A stretch of 64,000 bases of DNA from Pseudomonas persica (GCF_900291015.1 NZ_OLKL01000028.1:51195-115194), one strand, 5' to 3'. Shown: positions 35,641 through 46,276, counted from the stretch's first letter. Notes: generated by a model not told the origin, from the sequence alone. A program made the numbers and translations.

Positions 35641-36108
35641 TCAGCGTAGCCCCAGTGCCCGGTCGAGCGACCACGCACCAGCCCCTCGCCCGATCAACAA
35701 CAGTAGCAGCCCGGCCCAGGACAGGTGGGTTGGCCAGGCATCGGGGTAGACGAACACTTCAATCACGCAGGTCATGCCCAGCAGGGCCAGTGCCGACAGC
35801 CTGGTGAACAGCCCGAACACCAGCAGCAGCGGGAACAGGTGTTCCGCATAGGTGGCCAGATGAGCTGCGAGCCAAGGCGAGACCAACGGCAGCGCGTATT
35901 CGCTCTGGAACAGGTCGTAGGTACTGGGTGTGATCGTCAGGAGCCCTTCGACCTTGGTGCGCCCAGACAGAAAGAAGATCGACGCGATGCCAAAACGGGC
36001 CACCAGGCACAGCAGCGTGTCGCTCAAGCAGTGTTGGCTGCAGTTGGCCAGGTGGTTCCAGCGCTGGCGCAAGCCACCAGCGGCGGGGCGGGAGTGGCTG
36101 ATGTCCAT
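35641..36108 (-). CDS. DoxX-family membrane protein of the bufferin operon
   Basis: A 155-residue DoxX-like protein with four hydrophobic segments; [21 protein letters not shown] and [25 protein letters not shown] are typical of the family. DoxX proteins are a common fourth member of DUF2282/DUF692/DUF2063 operons; their role is not settled, though quinone or redox functions have been proposed. It lies 10 bp after the DUF2063 gene and is the last gene of the operon. Confidence 0.88.
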   Translation of the reverse strand: MDISHSRPAAGGLRQRWNHLANCSQHCLSDTLLCLVARFGIASIFFLSGRTKVEGLLTITPSTYDLFQSEYALPLVSPWLAAHLATYAEHLFPLLLVFGLFTRLSALALLGMTCVIEVFVYPDAWPTHLSWAGLLLLLIGRGAGAWSLDRALGLR

Positions 36109-36118
36109 GGCATTTCCC

Positions 36119-36874
36119 TCAGACGGATGAAAGTGGACGAAAGACCTTGGCTGCCAGCAGCCGGCCCAGCAGGTCGGTGAAGTTGAGCTCGGGCTGGGCC
36201 TGCAAGGCGACCCGTGAGGCCTCGTTCAGGGGCAAACCCTGGGCGCAGGCGTCGAGAAAGACGCAGCCACCGAGCTCCAGGCGTTGCTGGGCAACGCCTT
36301 CGGCATCGCCGCGCAACAGCACGCCCTCGGCGACCCAGGGCTGGTCCTGGGGCCAGGCCACCCCCTCGCGGCTATGGCGCCAGATGCTGTAGGCCGGATG
36401 TTGGCTGAACCAGCACCAACGCACGCTACTGCGAGGGGGCAGGTGATGCTTGGCCAGCTCCGTGGCCGTCATGCCCGCGAGTTCGGCAAGCGCCAGGCAC
36501 GGCTCGCTGGGCGCACTGAACGCTGCGCACCAGGCAAAATCCAGGCGTGCGACATCGGCCAGGTAAGCCAGGCCGTGGTGAGGCTGCAGTGACGCGAGAA
36601 AGTCAGCGAAGCCTGCGCCATAGAGAATGAGCCGTGGGTCGTCAGGCGCCGTGCACTGTGCGTAGGCCGCAGCGACCTCCTGCATCCAGGCTGGCCCGAC
36701 CAGGGCCTCGACACTGGGAAAGTTGGCGCGCAGGGCGTCGACACAGCCCGCCATTACGGTGTTGCGGTACACCGCGAATGCCTCTTGCCCGGTCAGCTCG
36801 GTCAGTTGCGGGGCAGGGCGTTGATACAGCGCCTCGATGAAGGCTGCCTGAAATTGCCCCAGGGATTGCTTCAT
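36119..36874 (-). CDS. bufC: DUF2063 (BufC/HvfC-like) partner of the MNIO enzyme
   Basis: A 251-residue protein whose N-terminal DUF2063 domain reads [14 protein letters not shown], then [28 protein letters not shown], a pattern shared with MbnC/HvfC-type proteins. These partner proteins bind the MNIO (DUF692) enzyme and recruit the precursor peptide. It overlaps the DUF692 gene by 4 bp (ATGA), matching a stoichiometric complex. Function is assigned by family and context. Confidence 0.88.
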   Translation of the reverse strand: MKQSLGQFQAAFIEALYQRPAPQLTELTGQEAFAVYRNTVMAGCVDALRANFPSVEALVGPAWMQEVAAAYAQCTAPDDPRLILYGAGFADFLASLQPHHGLAYLADVARLDFAWCAAFSAPSEPCLALAELAGMTATELAKHHLPPRSSVRWCWFSQHPAYSIWRHSREGVAWPQDQPWVAEGVLLRGDAEGVAQQRLELGGCVFLDACAQGLPLNEASRVALQAQPELNFTDLLGRLLAAKVFRPLSSV

Positions 36875-37704
36875 GGCCTGACGCCTGCCTGTTCGAGTAG
36901 TACCTGGGCGTTATCCCGTTCGGCCAGTAGCGCACTGAACGTCGGGACGTTGCCGTCACGTTCGACCAAGGTCGGGCGCGGGCCGATACGGGTGATCAAC
37001 TGCTGGTAGAGGGCCCATACCGGGGCCGCGATCGGGGTGTCATGGGAGTCGATCAGCAGCTCGCCCTGGACGTCGACGCTGTAGCCGGCGAGGTGGATCT
37101 CGCTGATCGCCTGGTGGGGGAACTGCTCGAGGTACACGGCCGCGCTGTAGCCCAGGTTTCGGGCACTGACGTAGACGTTGTTGACGTCCAGCAGCAGGCG
37201 GCAATCGGTGCGGCGTGCCAGTTCGCCCAGGAAGCCGATTTCATCCCAGTCATGCCCTTGAAGGTGCAGGTAATGGCTGGGGTTCTCCAGTGCGATGCAA
37301 CGCCCCAGTGCATCCTGGGTGCGCTGAATATTGTCGCTGATGCGGACAAGCGCCTCGTTGCTGCGGGGGAAGGGCAGCAGGTCAGGGTAGTACAGCCCGC
37401 GCCAGCTCGACCAGGCCAGGTGCTCGGACACCAGCGCTGGTTGCAGCCGGTCGACCAGTGCCCGCAGGCGTTGCAGGTGTGTGGGGTCGGGGGCGGCGTC
37501 CGCGGCCAGTGACAGCGCAACGCCGTGCAGTGATAGCGGGTGGCGTTCGGCGATACGCTCCAGCCATGCCAAGCGTGGGCCACCGAGCATGTAGTTTTCC
37601 GGGTGCACTTCAAACCACAGCCCGGTGGCCTGACAGGGCCAGGCCTCGGCGTAGTGATCGGCCTTCAGGCCCAGCCCGGCGCCCAGTGTGGTGATCCCGT
37701 GCAT
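36871..37704 (-). CDS. bufB: DUF692 multinuclear non-heme iron oxygenase (BufB)
   Basis: A 277-residue TIM-barrel protein of the MNIO family. Metal-ligand motifs are visible in order: [58 protein letters not shown] and [14 protein letters not shown] enzymes oxidise cysteines or asparagines in peptides, for example to thiooxazoles in bufferins or the oxazolone-thioamide of methanobactin. It follows the bufferin precursor by 16 bp, so that peptide is its expected substrate. GTG or internal starts are not needed; the ATG at 37704 begins the family domain. Confidence 0.92.
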   Translation of the reverse strand: MHGITTLGAGLGLKADHYAEAWPCQATGLWFEVHPENYMLGGPRLAWLERIAERHPLSLHGVALSLAADAAPDPTHLQRLRALVDRLQPALVSEHLAWSSWRGLYYPDLLPFPRSNEALVRISDNIQRTQDALGRCIALENPSHYLHLQGHDWDEIGFLGELARRTDCRLLLDVNNVYVSARNLGYSAAVYLEQFPHQAISEIHLAGYSVDVQGELLIDSHDTPIAAPVWALYQQLITRIGPRPTLVERDGNVPTFSALLAERDNAQVLLEQAGVRP

Positions 37705-37720
37705 GATCGATGGCCTCCGC

Positions 37721-38005
37721 TCAGGACTTGATGGGCGTTAGCGAGCCCATGCCATGGGGGGTCTTGATGGATGTGCAGGTACCTGCTGGCACATTCTTCC
37801 AGTGCATGCCGTCATAGTCCTTCTTGGCGCTGCCAGCGCAGGTCGTGCCGGCACCGGCCTTGCAGTCGTTCTTGCCGGCCATGGCGACGCCGTAACATTT
37901 TTCCATGGCGGTGCTTGCGGCGGCGTTGGTCATGTCATCGGCCAGTGCGGCACCCGCCAGCGAAGCCAGGGCGAGGGCGGCAGTGGTGAGGGCGATGGTT
38001 CTCAT
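37721..38005 (-). CDS. bufA: Bufferin precursor peptide (DUF2282), copper-binding RiPP
   Basis: A 94-residue peptide: a Sec signal ([22 protein letters not shown], about residues 1-22), then a short mature part with four cysteines at 37, 48, 56 and 77 in the DUF2282 pattern [21 protein letters not shown] and PAGTCTS. DUF2282 peptides (bufferins) are known to be modified on cysteines by an MNIO enzyme, exported to the periplasm and to bind copper. The start at 38005 has GGAGA upstream. A SigF-type promoter lies 56 bases before it. The copper ligand is inferred from the family. Confidence 0.9.
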   Translation of the reverse strand: MRTIALTTAALALASLAGAALADDMTNAAASTAMEKCYGVAMAGKNDCKAGAGTTCAGSAKKDYDGMHWKNVPAGTCTSIKTPHGMGSLTPIKS

Positions 38006-38060
38006 GATGGTGTCTCCAGGAAGTATGGCCACGGTGATGTACCGGCGGCTCCTGGAGTAG

Positions 38061-38086
38061 TTCGCAAGGGGGCGAAATCGGGTTAC
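38061..38086 (-). promoter_or_regulatory. SigF-type ECF promoter of the bufferin operon
   Basis: On the minus strand, GTAACC (38086-38081), a 16-bp spacer and CGAA (38064-38061), 56 bases before the bufA ATG. This is the exact form GTAACC-N16-CGAA described for Caulobacter SigF targets. A second exact copy lies at 38173-38198 on the plus strand, before the sigma gene. Confidence 0.85.
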
Positions 38087-38172
38087 AACCACTGGAAAAT
38101 TTTTCCGGCAGCGTGCCGGTCGCCTACCGTATTGAAAGCAGTACGTGTTGTTTGAAAACTTTCACGTCAGCT

Positions 38173-38198
38173 GTAACCCAGGTGGCCAATGCGGCGAA
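38173..38198 (+). promoter_or_regulatory. SigF-type ECF promoter of the sigF-nrsF genes
   Basis: GTAACC (38173-38178), a 16-bp spacer and CGAA (38195-38198), identical in form and spacing to the bufA promoter. It implies autoregulation by the sigma factor. Because transcription would begin near 38205, the first usable ATG of the sigma gene is the one at 38222. Confidence 0.85.
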
Positions 38199-38221
38199 CT
38201 ACTTCTCAGCAGGCGCTCAGG

Positions 38222-38776
38222 ATGCGCGAAGCCCAGTTGCAGGCCTTGTTCCTGCAAGGCCTTGCGGGCGATAGCGGCGCCTACCGGGCATTTCTGACGG
38301 CGCTGGCGGTGCACGTGCGTGGTTTCCTGGGCCGGCGCCTGGCGCGGCGCCCAGCCGAAATCGAGGACCTGCTGCAAGAGGTGCTGCTGGCGGTACACAA
38401 CGCCCGCCACACCTATCAGGAGCAGCAGCCGCTGACGGCCTGGGTGCAGGCGATCGCCCGCTACAAACTGGCGGACTATCACCGCCGCTATGCTCGCCAC
38501 GACGCGCTGCACGAGGTGTTGGGCGATGACAGCGATCTGTTCGTGGCGGGCGAGGAGGACGCAGTACAAGCCACGCGGGACCTGGGCAAACTGTTGCAGC
38601 AACTGCCGGCGCGCCAGCGCTTGCCCATCATTCATGTCAAGCTGGAGAGGTTGTCGGTGGAAGAGACCGCGCGCTTGACCGGGCTGTCCAGCTCTGCGGT
38701 GAAGGTTGGCATTCACCGGGGCCTGAAGGCATTGGCCAAGCTGATTGGAGGTATGGGTGACCATGAAGACCGATGA
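38222..38776 (+). CDS. sigF: SigF-type ECF sigma factor controlling the bufferin operon
   Basis: A 184-residue ECF sigma factor. Region 2 is visible as LGRRLARRPAEIEDLLQEVLLAVHNARHTYQEQQPLTAWVQAIARYKLADYHRR, and region 4 as LPARQRLPIIHVKLERLSVEETARLTGLSSSAVKVGIHRGLKALAKL. The frame is open back to an ATG at 38189, but that codon lies inside the autoregulatory promoter, so 38222 is preferred. It overlaps the anti-sigma gene by 14 bp. Such sigma factors respond to metal or oxidative stress through their NrsF partner. Confidence 0.88.
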   Translation: MREAQLQALFLQGLAGDSGAYRAFLTALAVHVRGFLGRRLARRPAEIEDLLQEVLLAVHNARHTYQEQQPLTAWVQAIARYKLADYHRRYARHDALHEVLGDDSDLFVAGEEDAVQATRDLGKLLQQLPARQRLPIIHVKLERLSVEETARLTGLSSSAVKVGIHRGLKALAKLIGGMGDHEDR

Positions 38777-39404
38777 CTGGATTGCTCTGCTGGCCGCCGG
38801 AGAAGCGCCGGTGCACCGCCATGCATCGCTGCGTCGCCTGTTATGGGCCACCTTGGCTGGTGCGGTGGGCGCGGTGTTGATGACCGCGACCCTGTTCGGC
38901 ATGCGTGCAGATCTCGTGCTGGTGGCGCACACACCGCTGTTCTGGGCCAAGCTCGCGCTGCCCGCCAGCTTGGCCGTGCTGGCATTGGGCTTGACTCAGC
39001 GCCTGGCCAGGCCGGGGGTCAAGGGCGGCGTGTGGTGGGGGCTGCCGGGCGGGCCATTGCTGCTGGTCTGGCTGGGGGCGGCAGCAAGCTTGCTGAGTGT
39101 CGCGCCGGAGGCCCGCCCCGAGCTGATCCTGGGGCGCACCTGGCGCACCTGTCCGCTGAACATCAGCCTGCTCTCGATTCCCACCTTTATCGCCGTGTGC
39201 TGGGCCATACGCGGCCTGGCGCCGACCCGACTGCGTCAAGCCGGCGCTGCTGGCGGCATGCTCGCGGGGGCAACGGCAACCTTGGCTTACTGCCTGCACT
39301 GCCCGGAGATGGCGGTGCCGTTCTGGGGGCTTTGGTACGTGCTGGGTATGGCGGTGCCAACTGCGCTGGGGGCCGCGCTGGGGCCACGCTTGTTGCGCTG
39401 GTGA
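38763..39404 (+). CDS. nrsF: NrsF-family anti-sigma factor (DUF1109)
   Basis: A 213-residue protein with about six membrane helices and a short cytoplasmic N-terminus (MKTDDWIALLAAGEAPV) typical of NrsF. Cysteines lie at 130 (RTCPLNIS) and at 177 and 180 (AYCLHCPEMA), the regions of the conserved cysteines needed in Caulobacter NrsF for sensing metals such as cadmium and chromate. It would hold SigF at the membrane until metal stress. The ATG at 38763 lies inside the sigma gene; 6 more upstream residues are possible. Confidence 0.9.
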   Translation: MKTDDWIALLAAGEAPVHRHASLRRLLWATLAGAVGAVLMTATLFGMRADLVLVAHTPLFWAKLALPASLAVLALGLTQRLARPGVKGGVWWGLPGGPLLLVWLGAAASLLSVAPEARPELILGRTWRTCPLNISLLSIPTFIAVCWAIRGLAPTRLRQAGAAGGMLAGATATLAYCLHCPEMAVPFWGLWYVLGMAVPTALGAALGPRLLRW

Positions 39405-39476
39405 GGGCGGGGCGGCGCACTTGATGCCGGTGGCCAGGTGGGGGCGCCACCTGGGGCTTGTGGTCCATTGCAATAA

Positions 39477-40541
<1,065 letters not shown>

Positions 40542-40595
40542 GCAAGCAGCCGGCCCTGCGCAAGCGGCGCCGGCTTTCGCACCGGAGACCGCGCC

Positions 40596-41228
40596 ATGCA
40601 CGCCCTCAGACGTATCTGGGAACATTTCGAGGAAGGTTTCATTGTCTTTCTCCTGGCCGCCATGACCCTGGTGACCTTCGTCTACGTGATCCTCAACAAC
40701 CTCTACACCCTGTTCTACACCGTGGCTGAGCGTTGGCCGGGGGTGGCCGACCTGTTCAACGCCGCTGGCGATCATGTGATGGACGCCGCCCAGGCGATGA
40801 CCTGGAGCAATGCGCTGACCAAGGCGTTGTTCGCCTGGTTGATATTTTTCGGCCTGGCCTATGGCGTGCGCACTGCTGGCCATATTGGTGTCGATGCGCT
40901 GGTGAAGCTGGCCAGCAAGCCGATGCAACGCCTGATCGGTGTAGTAGCCTGCGCGAGTTGCATGGTTTATGCCGGGCTGCTGAGCGTCGCCAGCTTCGAG
41001 TGGATCCAGACCTTGCTGACCGCCAGCATCGGCGCCGAAGACCTGGGCCATATCGGCATCATGCAGTGGCACATCGGCCTGATCGTGCCGCTGGGCTTCA
41101 CCCTGGTATTCATCCGCTTCGCCGAAATCATGGTGCGCATCCTCAGGGGCCGTCAGGTGGGCCTGGGCCTTGCGGATGAGGCCGCCGAGGCCATGAAGCT
41201 GACCGAGCACGAGGAAGACAAACCATGA
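40596..41228 (+). CDS. dctQ: TRAP transporter small membrane subunit DctQ
   Basis: A 210-residue protein with four membrane helices and the family opening LRRIWEHFEEGFIVFLLAAMTLVTFVYVILNN. DctQ pairs with DctM to form the permease. The sequence between the first two helices is longer than in the shortest family members, which is normal for DctP-type systems. GGAGA lies about 8 bases before the ATG. Its stop overlaps the DctM start by 4 bp. Confidence 0.92.
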   Translation: MHALRRIWEHFEEGFIVFLLAAMTLVTFVYVILNNLYTLFYTVAERWPGVADLFNAAGDHVMDAAQAMTWSNALTKALFAWLIFFGLAYGVRTAGHIGVDALVKLASKPMQRLIGVVACASCMVYAGLLSVASFEWIQTLLTASIGAEDLGHIGIMQWHIGLIVPLGFTLVFIRFAEIMVRILRGRQVGLGLADEAAEAMKLTEHEEDKP

Positions 41229-42505
41229 CCGTCCTGTTCTTGTTCGCGGCCTTGTTCGGGCTGATGTTCATCGGCGTGCCAATCGCCATTTCCCTGGGGT
41301 TGGCGGGCTCACTGGCGATCATGCTGTTCAGCCAGGACTCCGTGCGCTCGCTGGCGATCAAGCTGTTCGAAACCTCCGAGCACTACACGTTGCTGGCCAT
41401 TCCGTTCTTCCTTTTGGCCGGAGCGTTCATGACCACCGGCGGTGTAGCCCGGCGTCTGATCGACTTCGCCAACGCCTGCATCGGCCATGTGCGCGGTGGC
41501 CTGGCCATCGCCGCAGTGCTGGCCTGCGTGCTGTTCGCCGCGCTTTCCGGCTCCAGCCCGGCGACGGTGGCCGCCGTCGGTTCGATCGCCATCGCCGGTA
41601 TGGTGCGCTCGGGTTATCCAACCGGCTTTGGCGCAGGCATCATCTGCAACGCAGGCACTCTGGGCATCCTGATTCCACCGTCGATCGTCATGGTGGTGTA
41701 TGCCGCTGCCACCGAGACCTCGGTCGGCAAGTTGTTCATGGCAGGGGTGGTGCCTGGATTGATGCTTGGGCTGATCCTGATGATCGTCATCTACATAGTG
41801 GCGGTGAAACGCAACCTGCCGGCGTTGCCCCGTGCCACGTTCAGCGAGTGGCTGAGTGCGGCGCGCAAGGCAATCTGGGGGCTGCTGCTGATCCTGATCA
41901 TTCTCGGTGGTATCTACACCGGTATGTTCACGCCGACCGAGGCGGCTGCGGTCGCGGCAGTGTATTCGGCCTTCATCGCGCTGTTCGTGTACCGCGACAT
42001 GTCCTTGCGCGAAGCACCGAAGGTGCTGCTCGAGTCCGCCCGGCTGAGCATCATGCTGATGTTCATCATCGCCAACGCCATGCTTTTCGCCCATGTGTTG
42101 ACCACCGAGCAACTACCGCAGCAAATTACCGCCTGGGTCATCGAGGCCGGACTTACACCGGTGACCTTCCTGCTAATGGTGAACGTGGTGCTGCTGGTGG
42201 CCGGTGCCTTCATGGAACCGTCGGCGATCATCCTGATCCTGGCGCCGATCCTGTTCCCGATCGCCACCCAACTGGGCATCGATCCGGTTCACCTTGGCAT
42301 CATCATGGTGGTCAACCTGGAAATCGGCCTGATCACCCCCCCGGTTGGACTGAACCTGTTCGTCACCTCGGCAGTGACTGGCATGCCGCTGGTGGAGACC
42401 GTGCGTGCGGCGTTGCCCTGGTTGCTGATCCTGCTGATGTTCCTGATCGTGGTGACTTATGTGCCCTGGATCTCGCTGGTGTTGCCTGAGTTGTTGGGCA
42501 TGTGA
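41225..42505 (+). CDS. dctM: TRAP transporter large permease subunit DctM
   Basis: A 426-residue polytopic protein of the DctM family, about 12 membrane segments. Family motifs are LFGLMFIGVPIAISLGLAG, HYTLLAIPFFLLAGAFMTTGGVARRLIDFANACIGHVRGGLAIAAVLACVLFAALSGSSPAT and GIILVVNLEIGLITPPVGLNLFV-like text near the end. It is the Na+-coupled transport subunit of the DctPQM system and the third gene of the operon, coupled to dctQ. Confidence 0.93.
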   Translation: MTVLFLFAALFGLMFIGVPIAISLGLAGSLAIMLFSQDSVRSLAIKLFETSEHYTLLAIPFFLLAGAFMTTGGVARRLIDFANACIGHVRGGLAIAAVLACVLFAALSGSSPATVAAVGSIAIAGMVRSGYPTGFGAGIICNAGTLGILIPPSIVMVVYAAATETSVGKLFMAGVVPGLMLGLILMIVIYIVAVKRNLPALPRATFSEWLSAARKAIWGLLLILIILGGIYTGMFTPTEAAAVAAVYSAFIALFVYRDMSLREAPKVLLESARLSIMLMFIIANAMLFAHVLTTEQLPQQITAWVIEAGLTPVTFLLMVNVVLLVAGAFMEPSAIILILAPILFPIATQLGIDPVHLGIIMVVNLEIGLITPPVGLNLFVTSAVTGMPLVETVRAALPWLLILLMFLIVVTYVPWISLVLPELLGM

Positions 42506-42530
42506 ACTCAGATCAGGATAGAGTCGACAG

Positions 42531-42557
42531 CCATACCCGACACTGTGTCGGGTATGG
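42531..42557. terminator. Inverted repeat between dctM and nhaA, possible terminator
   Basis: Perfect 12-bp arms (CCATACCCGACA, 42531-42542, and its complement 42546-42557) with a 3-base loop lie between the convergent dctM and nhaA genes. There is no T-tract, so it could be a rho-dependent stop or RNA-stabilising hairpin. Confidence 0.5.
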
Positions 42558-42599
42558 CGATCCGCTTGCCCGATTGCAGTGGATCGCCAGTGAAGACGG

Positions 42600-43961
42600 C
42601 TAGGAGGTCGAACTCGCTTTGGTCACTGCAGATGCTCTGCGTATGCAGTACGCACCCCAGGCCAGGCCTAGCACTGCCGCAAGCACCGACGCGCAAAGCA
42701 CGCCAAGTTTGGCCGCCGCAAGTGCCCCCGGATCGACGAAGGCGAGATTGGCAATGAAGATCGACATGGTGAAACCGATGCCGGCCAGCAGTCCGATCAA
42801 GAAAATGCTGCGCCAGTTCACCTCGGCGGGAAGCGTGCACCAGCCCAAGCGTACCATCAGCCAGCTGACGCTGACGATGCCCAAGGGTTTGCCAGCTACC
42901 AGAGCGACAGCGACGGCGATCATGACCCACTGGGGGGCCTCAGCCGACAGATCGACACCCGAAAGATTTACACCAGCATTGGCCAAGGCAAACACCGGCA
43001 TGATGCCGAAGGCTACCCAGGGGTGCAGGTTACCTTGCATGCGCACCACCGGCGGCACCAGTTCGCGCTGGGCCAGGCGCAGCCGTTTCAAAGGATCCAT
43101 GAGGTCGCTGGCATCCCGCTCTGGCGCCCTGGCTCGTCCCAGCAGTTCTCCGGTAAAGCGGGCAATCGCATCCAGCGGGCGCTCGCGCATCGGCATTGCA
43201 GTTACAGGCGTCATCAGGCCCAACACAACCCCGGCGAGGGTCGGGTGGGCTCCGGTCAACAAGATGCCCAGCCAAGTGATTGCGCCAGGAATGATATAGG
43301 CGTAGGCAGAACCGACACCGATCTTCTGAAGCCCGATCACCATCAGCAGGCCGATCACCGCAACGCCGAAACCGGAGTAATCAAGGCCGCCTGAATAGAA
43401 GAACGCGATGATCAGCACTGCGATGATGTCGTCGATGATCGCCAGGGCCAGCAGAAACACGCGGACGTTGGACGGGATCGACTTGCCGAGTAGCGCCAGT
43501 ACCCCTACCGCAAAAGCGATATCCGTAGCCGTCGGTACGGCCCAACCTTGTTGTTCCGCCGACGCGTGAGCAAAACTCAGGTAGAGGAGTGCGGGTACGG
43601 CTACACCGCCGACGGCAGCTGCCATGGGTAGCATGGCTTGGCGCAAGCTGGACAGTGCGCCCTCATGGATTTCGCGACGGATCTCCATGCCCACGACCAG
43701 GAAGAAGATGGTCATCAAGCCATCATTGATCCAGAAATGCAGGGACTGCGAATAGACCAGCGAGCCCACGCCGATCGTCAATGGGGTATGCCAAAGGGCA
43801 TCGTAGCTGTCGGCGGCTGGTGAATTCGCCCAGATCAGTGCAGCCACAGCGGCAACCAGTAGAACAATGCCGCTGACCGCTTCAATGTGCACAAAGCGTT
43901 CAAGGTTGGCGAAGGCACGCTCGGCCAGTTGCTGGGCGCGAGGCAATTCCTTGTTTTGCAT
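42600..43961 (-). CDS. nhaA: NhaA Na+/H+ antiporter
   Basis: A 453-residue antiporter. Family motifs are [45 protein letters not shown] (with the conserved TD), [21 protein letters not shown] carrying the paired aspartates that bind Na+ and H+, and [12 protein letters not shown]. It exports Na+ in exchange for protons. It is longer than E. coli NhaA (about 388) through the segment near [24 protein letters not shown] and the tail. The ATG at 43961 is preferred; the frame extends upstream to 44060 without homology. Confidence 0.93.
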   Translation of the reverse strand: MQNKELPRAQQLAERAFANLERFVHIEAVSGIVLLVAAVAALIWANSPAADSYDALWHTPLTIGVGSLVYSQSLHFWINDGLMTIFFLVVGMEIRREIHEGALSSLRQAMLPMAAAVGGVAVPALLYLSFAHASAEQQGWAVPTATDIAFAVGVLALLGKSIPSNVRVFLLALAIIDDIIAVLIIAFFYSGGLDYSGFGVAVIGLLMVIGLQKIGVGSAYAYIIPGAITWLGILLTGAHPTLAGVVLGLMTPVTAMPMRERPLDAIARFTGELLGRARAPERDASDLMDPLKRLRLAQRELVPPVVRMQGNLHPWVAFGIMPVFALANAGVNLSGVDLSAEAPQWVMIAVAVALVAGKPLGIVSVSWLMVRLGWCTLPAEVNWRSIFLIGLLAGIGFTMSIFIANLAFVDPGALAAAKLGVLCASVLAAVLGLAWGAYCIRRASAVTKASSTS

Positions 43962-44070
43962 AGGCGCAAGTACTCCCGCATGGCGGCCCGACCTGCGCTG
44001 TTGTTTAACCTGCCTCACCGCACCGTGCAGCTGGCACCCATCCGCTAGTCTACCGAACAACCACCCTCAG

Positions 44071-44211
44071 ATGAACCAAAAGTACCAAGCCTGGTGGTTC
44101 TCACCTCGTGCAGCAGGACGTTGGTTTGAGATTTTTTCCCGGGAACGTTACGGTTTGTCGCTCTTCACGAGCATATGGAGCTTGGTAATCGGGTATTTCT
44201 GCAGCTGCTAG
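44071..44211 (+). CDS. Small hypothetical ORF upstream of the BCCT gene
   Basis: A 46-residue ORF starting MNQKYQAWWFSPRAAGRWF and ending in a hydrophobic segment (YGLSLFTSIWSLVIGYFC), so it could encode a small membrane peptide. No good ribosome site precedes the ATG and no family is recognised. It lies 64 bp before the BetT-like gene in the same direction, within the 215-bp gap between nhaA and that gene. It could equally be chance. Confidence 0.25.
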   Translation: MNQKYQAWWFSPRAAGRWFEIFSRERYGLSLFTSIWSLVIGYFCSC

Positions 44212-44275
44212 CCTTGGGAAATGTCGTCTTGCCCAAGCACGCTGTGCTCATCGCCTTACAAGGAGACCTGCCGCA

Positions 44276-46249
44276 ATGACTGCAGCCCCAAAACCCAGGA
44301 GCACCCTCAACCCGCCCGTTTTTTTCAGCAGCGCAATACTTATCTTTCTTCTGGTCTTGTATGCCACGGCATTTCAAGAGCACGCCCAGGCGCTGTTCGA
44401 GCAAGTCCAGCAATGGATTATCACCAATGCCAGCTGGTTCTACATTCTTACTGTAGCGCTGGTGTTGATCTGTGTGGTGTTTCTGGCCGTCAGCCGCTAC
44501 GGCGACATCAAGCTAGGCCCTGACCATAGTGAGCCGGATTACCGAAAGAGCAGTTGGTTCGCGATGCTGTTCTCGGCTGGGATGGGGATCGGCCTCATGT
44601 TCTTCGGCGTGGCCGAACCGGTAATGCACTTCACCACGCCGCCCGTGGGCGATCCCGGCACCGTCGCCGCGGCGCGCGAAGCCATGAAAATCACCTTTTT
44701 CCACTGGGGCCTGCATGCCTGGGCAATCTATGCCATCGTCGCGCTTATCCTGGCCTACTTCAGCTACCGCCACGGCCTGCCGTTAACCCTGCGTTCGGCG
44801 CTATATCCGCTGATTGGTGAGCGAATCCATGGTCCTGTCGGGCATGCCGTGGATGTTTTCGCCATTCTCGGCACGGTGTTTGGTGTGGCGACCTCGCTGG
44901 GTTATGGGGTGTTGCAGATCAACAGCGGTTTTCACCATGTATTCGGTTTGCCGATGAATACCACCGTGCAGGTCATCCTCATCGCCGCCACCTGCGCCTT
45001 GGCGACACTTTCGGTGGCCAGCGGTCTGGATAAAGGTATTCGCATCCTGTCCGAGCTTAACTTGAGCCTGGCGGTGATCCTGATGCTGTTCGTGCTGTTG
45101 CTTGGGCCCACGGTATTCTTGCTGCAGACCTACGTCCAGAATACCGGCGCCTACCTTTCGGACATCGTCAACAAAACCTTCAATCTCTACGCTTACGAGC
45201 CCACTGACTGGATCGGTGGCTGGACGTTGCTGTACTGGGGCTGGTGGTTGTCTTGGTCGCCTTTCGTGGGGCTCTTCATCGCGCGTATTTCCCGGGGACG
45301 GACCATCCGTGAATTTGTCTGCGGCGTACTGTTCGTCCCTACGGGTTTCACGCTGCTATGGATGACGGTATTTGGCGACTCGGCGATCCATATGATCCTC
45401 AACGATGGTGTAAAGGATCTGGCAGCGTTGGTCAGTGAAGACAGTTCCCTCGCCTTGTTTGCCTTCCTGGAGCATTTTCCGTTCTCCAGTGTCATTTCGC
45501 TGGTTGCGGTGCTCATGGTGGTGGTGTTCTTTGTGACCTCGGCGGACTCTGGGGCGTTGGTCGTGGATATGCTGGCATCCTCCGGGCAAGGCCATTCCCC
45601 GTTGTGGCAACGTATCTTCTGGTCAATCAGCATAGGTGCGGTCGCGATCGCGTTGTTGCTGGCCAACGGTCTCAAGGCGCTGCAGACCGCAACCATTGCC
45701 AGCGCTTTGCCGTTCGCCGTCATCTTGCTGATTGCGATTTGGGGCTTGTTCAAGGCCCTCAGCCTGGATGCGACTCGCCGCGGGTTACGTAATCAAGCGT
45801 TGCCTGGCCCCCGGCATACCCGTCACCCTCACGGCGGCTGGCAGCGTCGACTGCGCAATATCGCTTTGATGCCGCGTCGGGTCCATGTGACGCGCTTCAT
45901 TGCCGAGGTGGTCAAGCCAGCCTGCGAAGAGGTAGCTCTGGAGCTACGCAAGCAAGGCTACGATGTGGCCGTGAACGAGCGCGATGATGGACGGGTAGCA
46001 CTCGAGCTCTCGCATGCCGGCGAAGGACGTTTTCTCTACCAGGTGCGGCCCCGGGCCTTCAATACTCCAAGCTTCGTCATGCGTGATACCGAAGACGGTG
46101 CCGATGCCCGCAAGTATTTCCGAGCGGAAGTGCATCTGCGAGAGGGTGGCCAGGACTACGACATCATGGGATGGAGCCGCGACGATGTGATTGGCGACAT
46201 CCTGGACCAGTACGAGCGCCACCTGCATTACCTGCACGTGGTGAGTTGA
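44276..46249 (+). CDS. betT: BCCT-family choline/betaine transporter, BetT-like
   Basis: A 657-residue transporter with 12 membrane segments and a long cytoplasmic C-terminal domain of about 150 residues, the BetT architecture. The BCCT signature is seen as WTLLYWGWWLSWSPFVGLFIARISRGRTIREF, and MLFSAGMGIGLMFFGVAEPVMHF is the usual helix-2 motif. BetT proteins import choline by H+ symport; the tail tunes activity to osmotic strength. AAGGAG precedes the ATG. No bet oxidation gene is adjacent, so another quaternary amine is possible. Confidence 0.88.
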   Translation: MTAAPKPRSTLNPPVFFSSAILIFLLVLYATAFQEHAQALFEQVQQWIITNASWFYILTVALVLICVVFLAVSRYGDIKLGPDHSEPDYRKSSWFAMLFSAGMGIGLMFFGVAEPVMHFTTPPVGDPGTVAAAREAMKITFFHWGLHAWAIYAIVALILAYFSYRHGLPLTLRSALYPLIGERIHGPVGHAVDVFAILGTVFGVATSLGYGVLQINSGFHHVFGLPMNTTVQVILIAATCALATLSVASGLDKGIRILSELNLSLAVILMLFVLLLGPTVFLLQTYVQNTGAYLSDIVNKTFNLYAYEPTDWIGGWTLLYWGWWLSWSPFVGLFIARISRGRTIREFVCGVLFVPTGFTLLWMTVFGDSAIHMILNDGVKDLAALVSEDSSLALFAFLEHFPFSSVISLVAVLMVVVFFVTSADSGALVVDMLASSGQGHSPLWQRIFWSISIGAVAIALLLANGLKALQTATIASALPFAVILLIAIWGLFKALSLDATRRGLRNQALPGPRHTRHPHGGWQRRLRNIALMPRRVHVTRFIAEVVKPACEEVALELRKQGYDVAVNERDDGRVALELSHAGEGRFLYQVRPRAFNTPSFVMRDTEDGADARKYFRAEVHLREGGQDYDIMGWSRDDVIGDILDQYERHLHYLHVVS

Positions 46250-46276
46250 AATCGACTCGGTCATGCCCTGGCGGCG

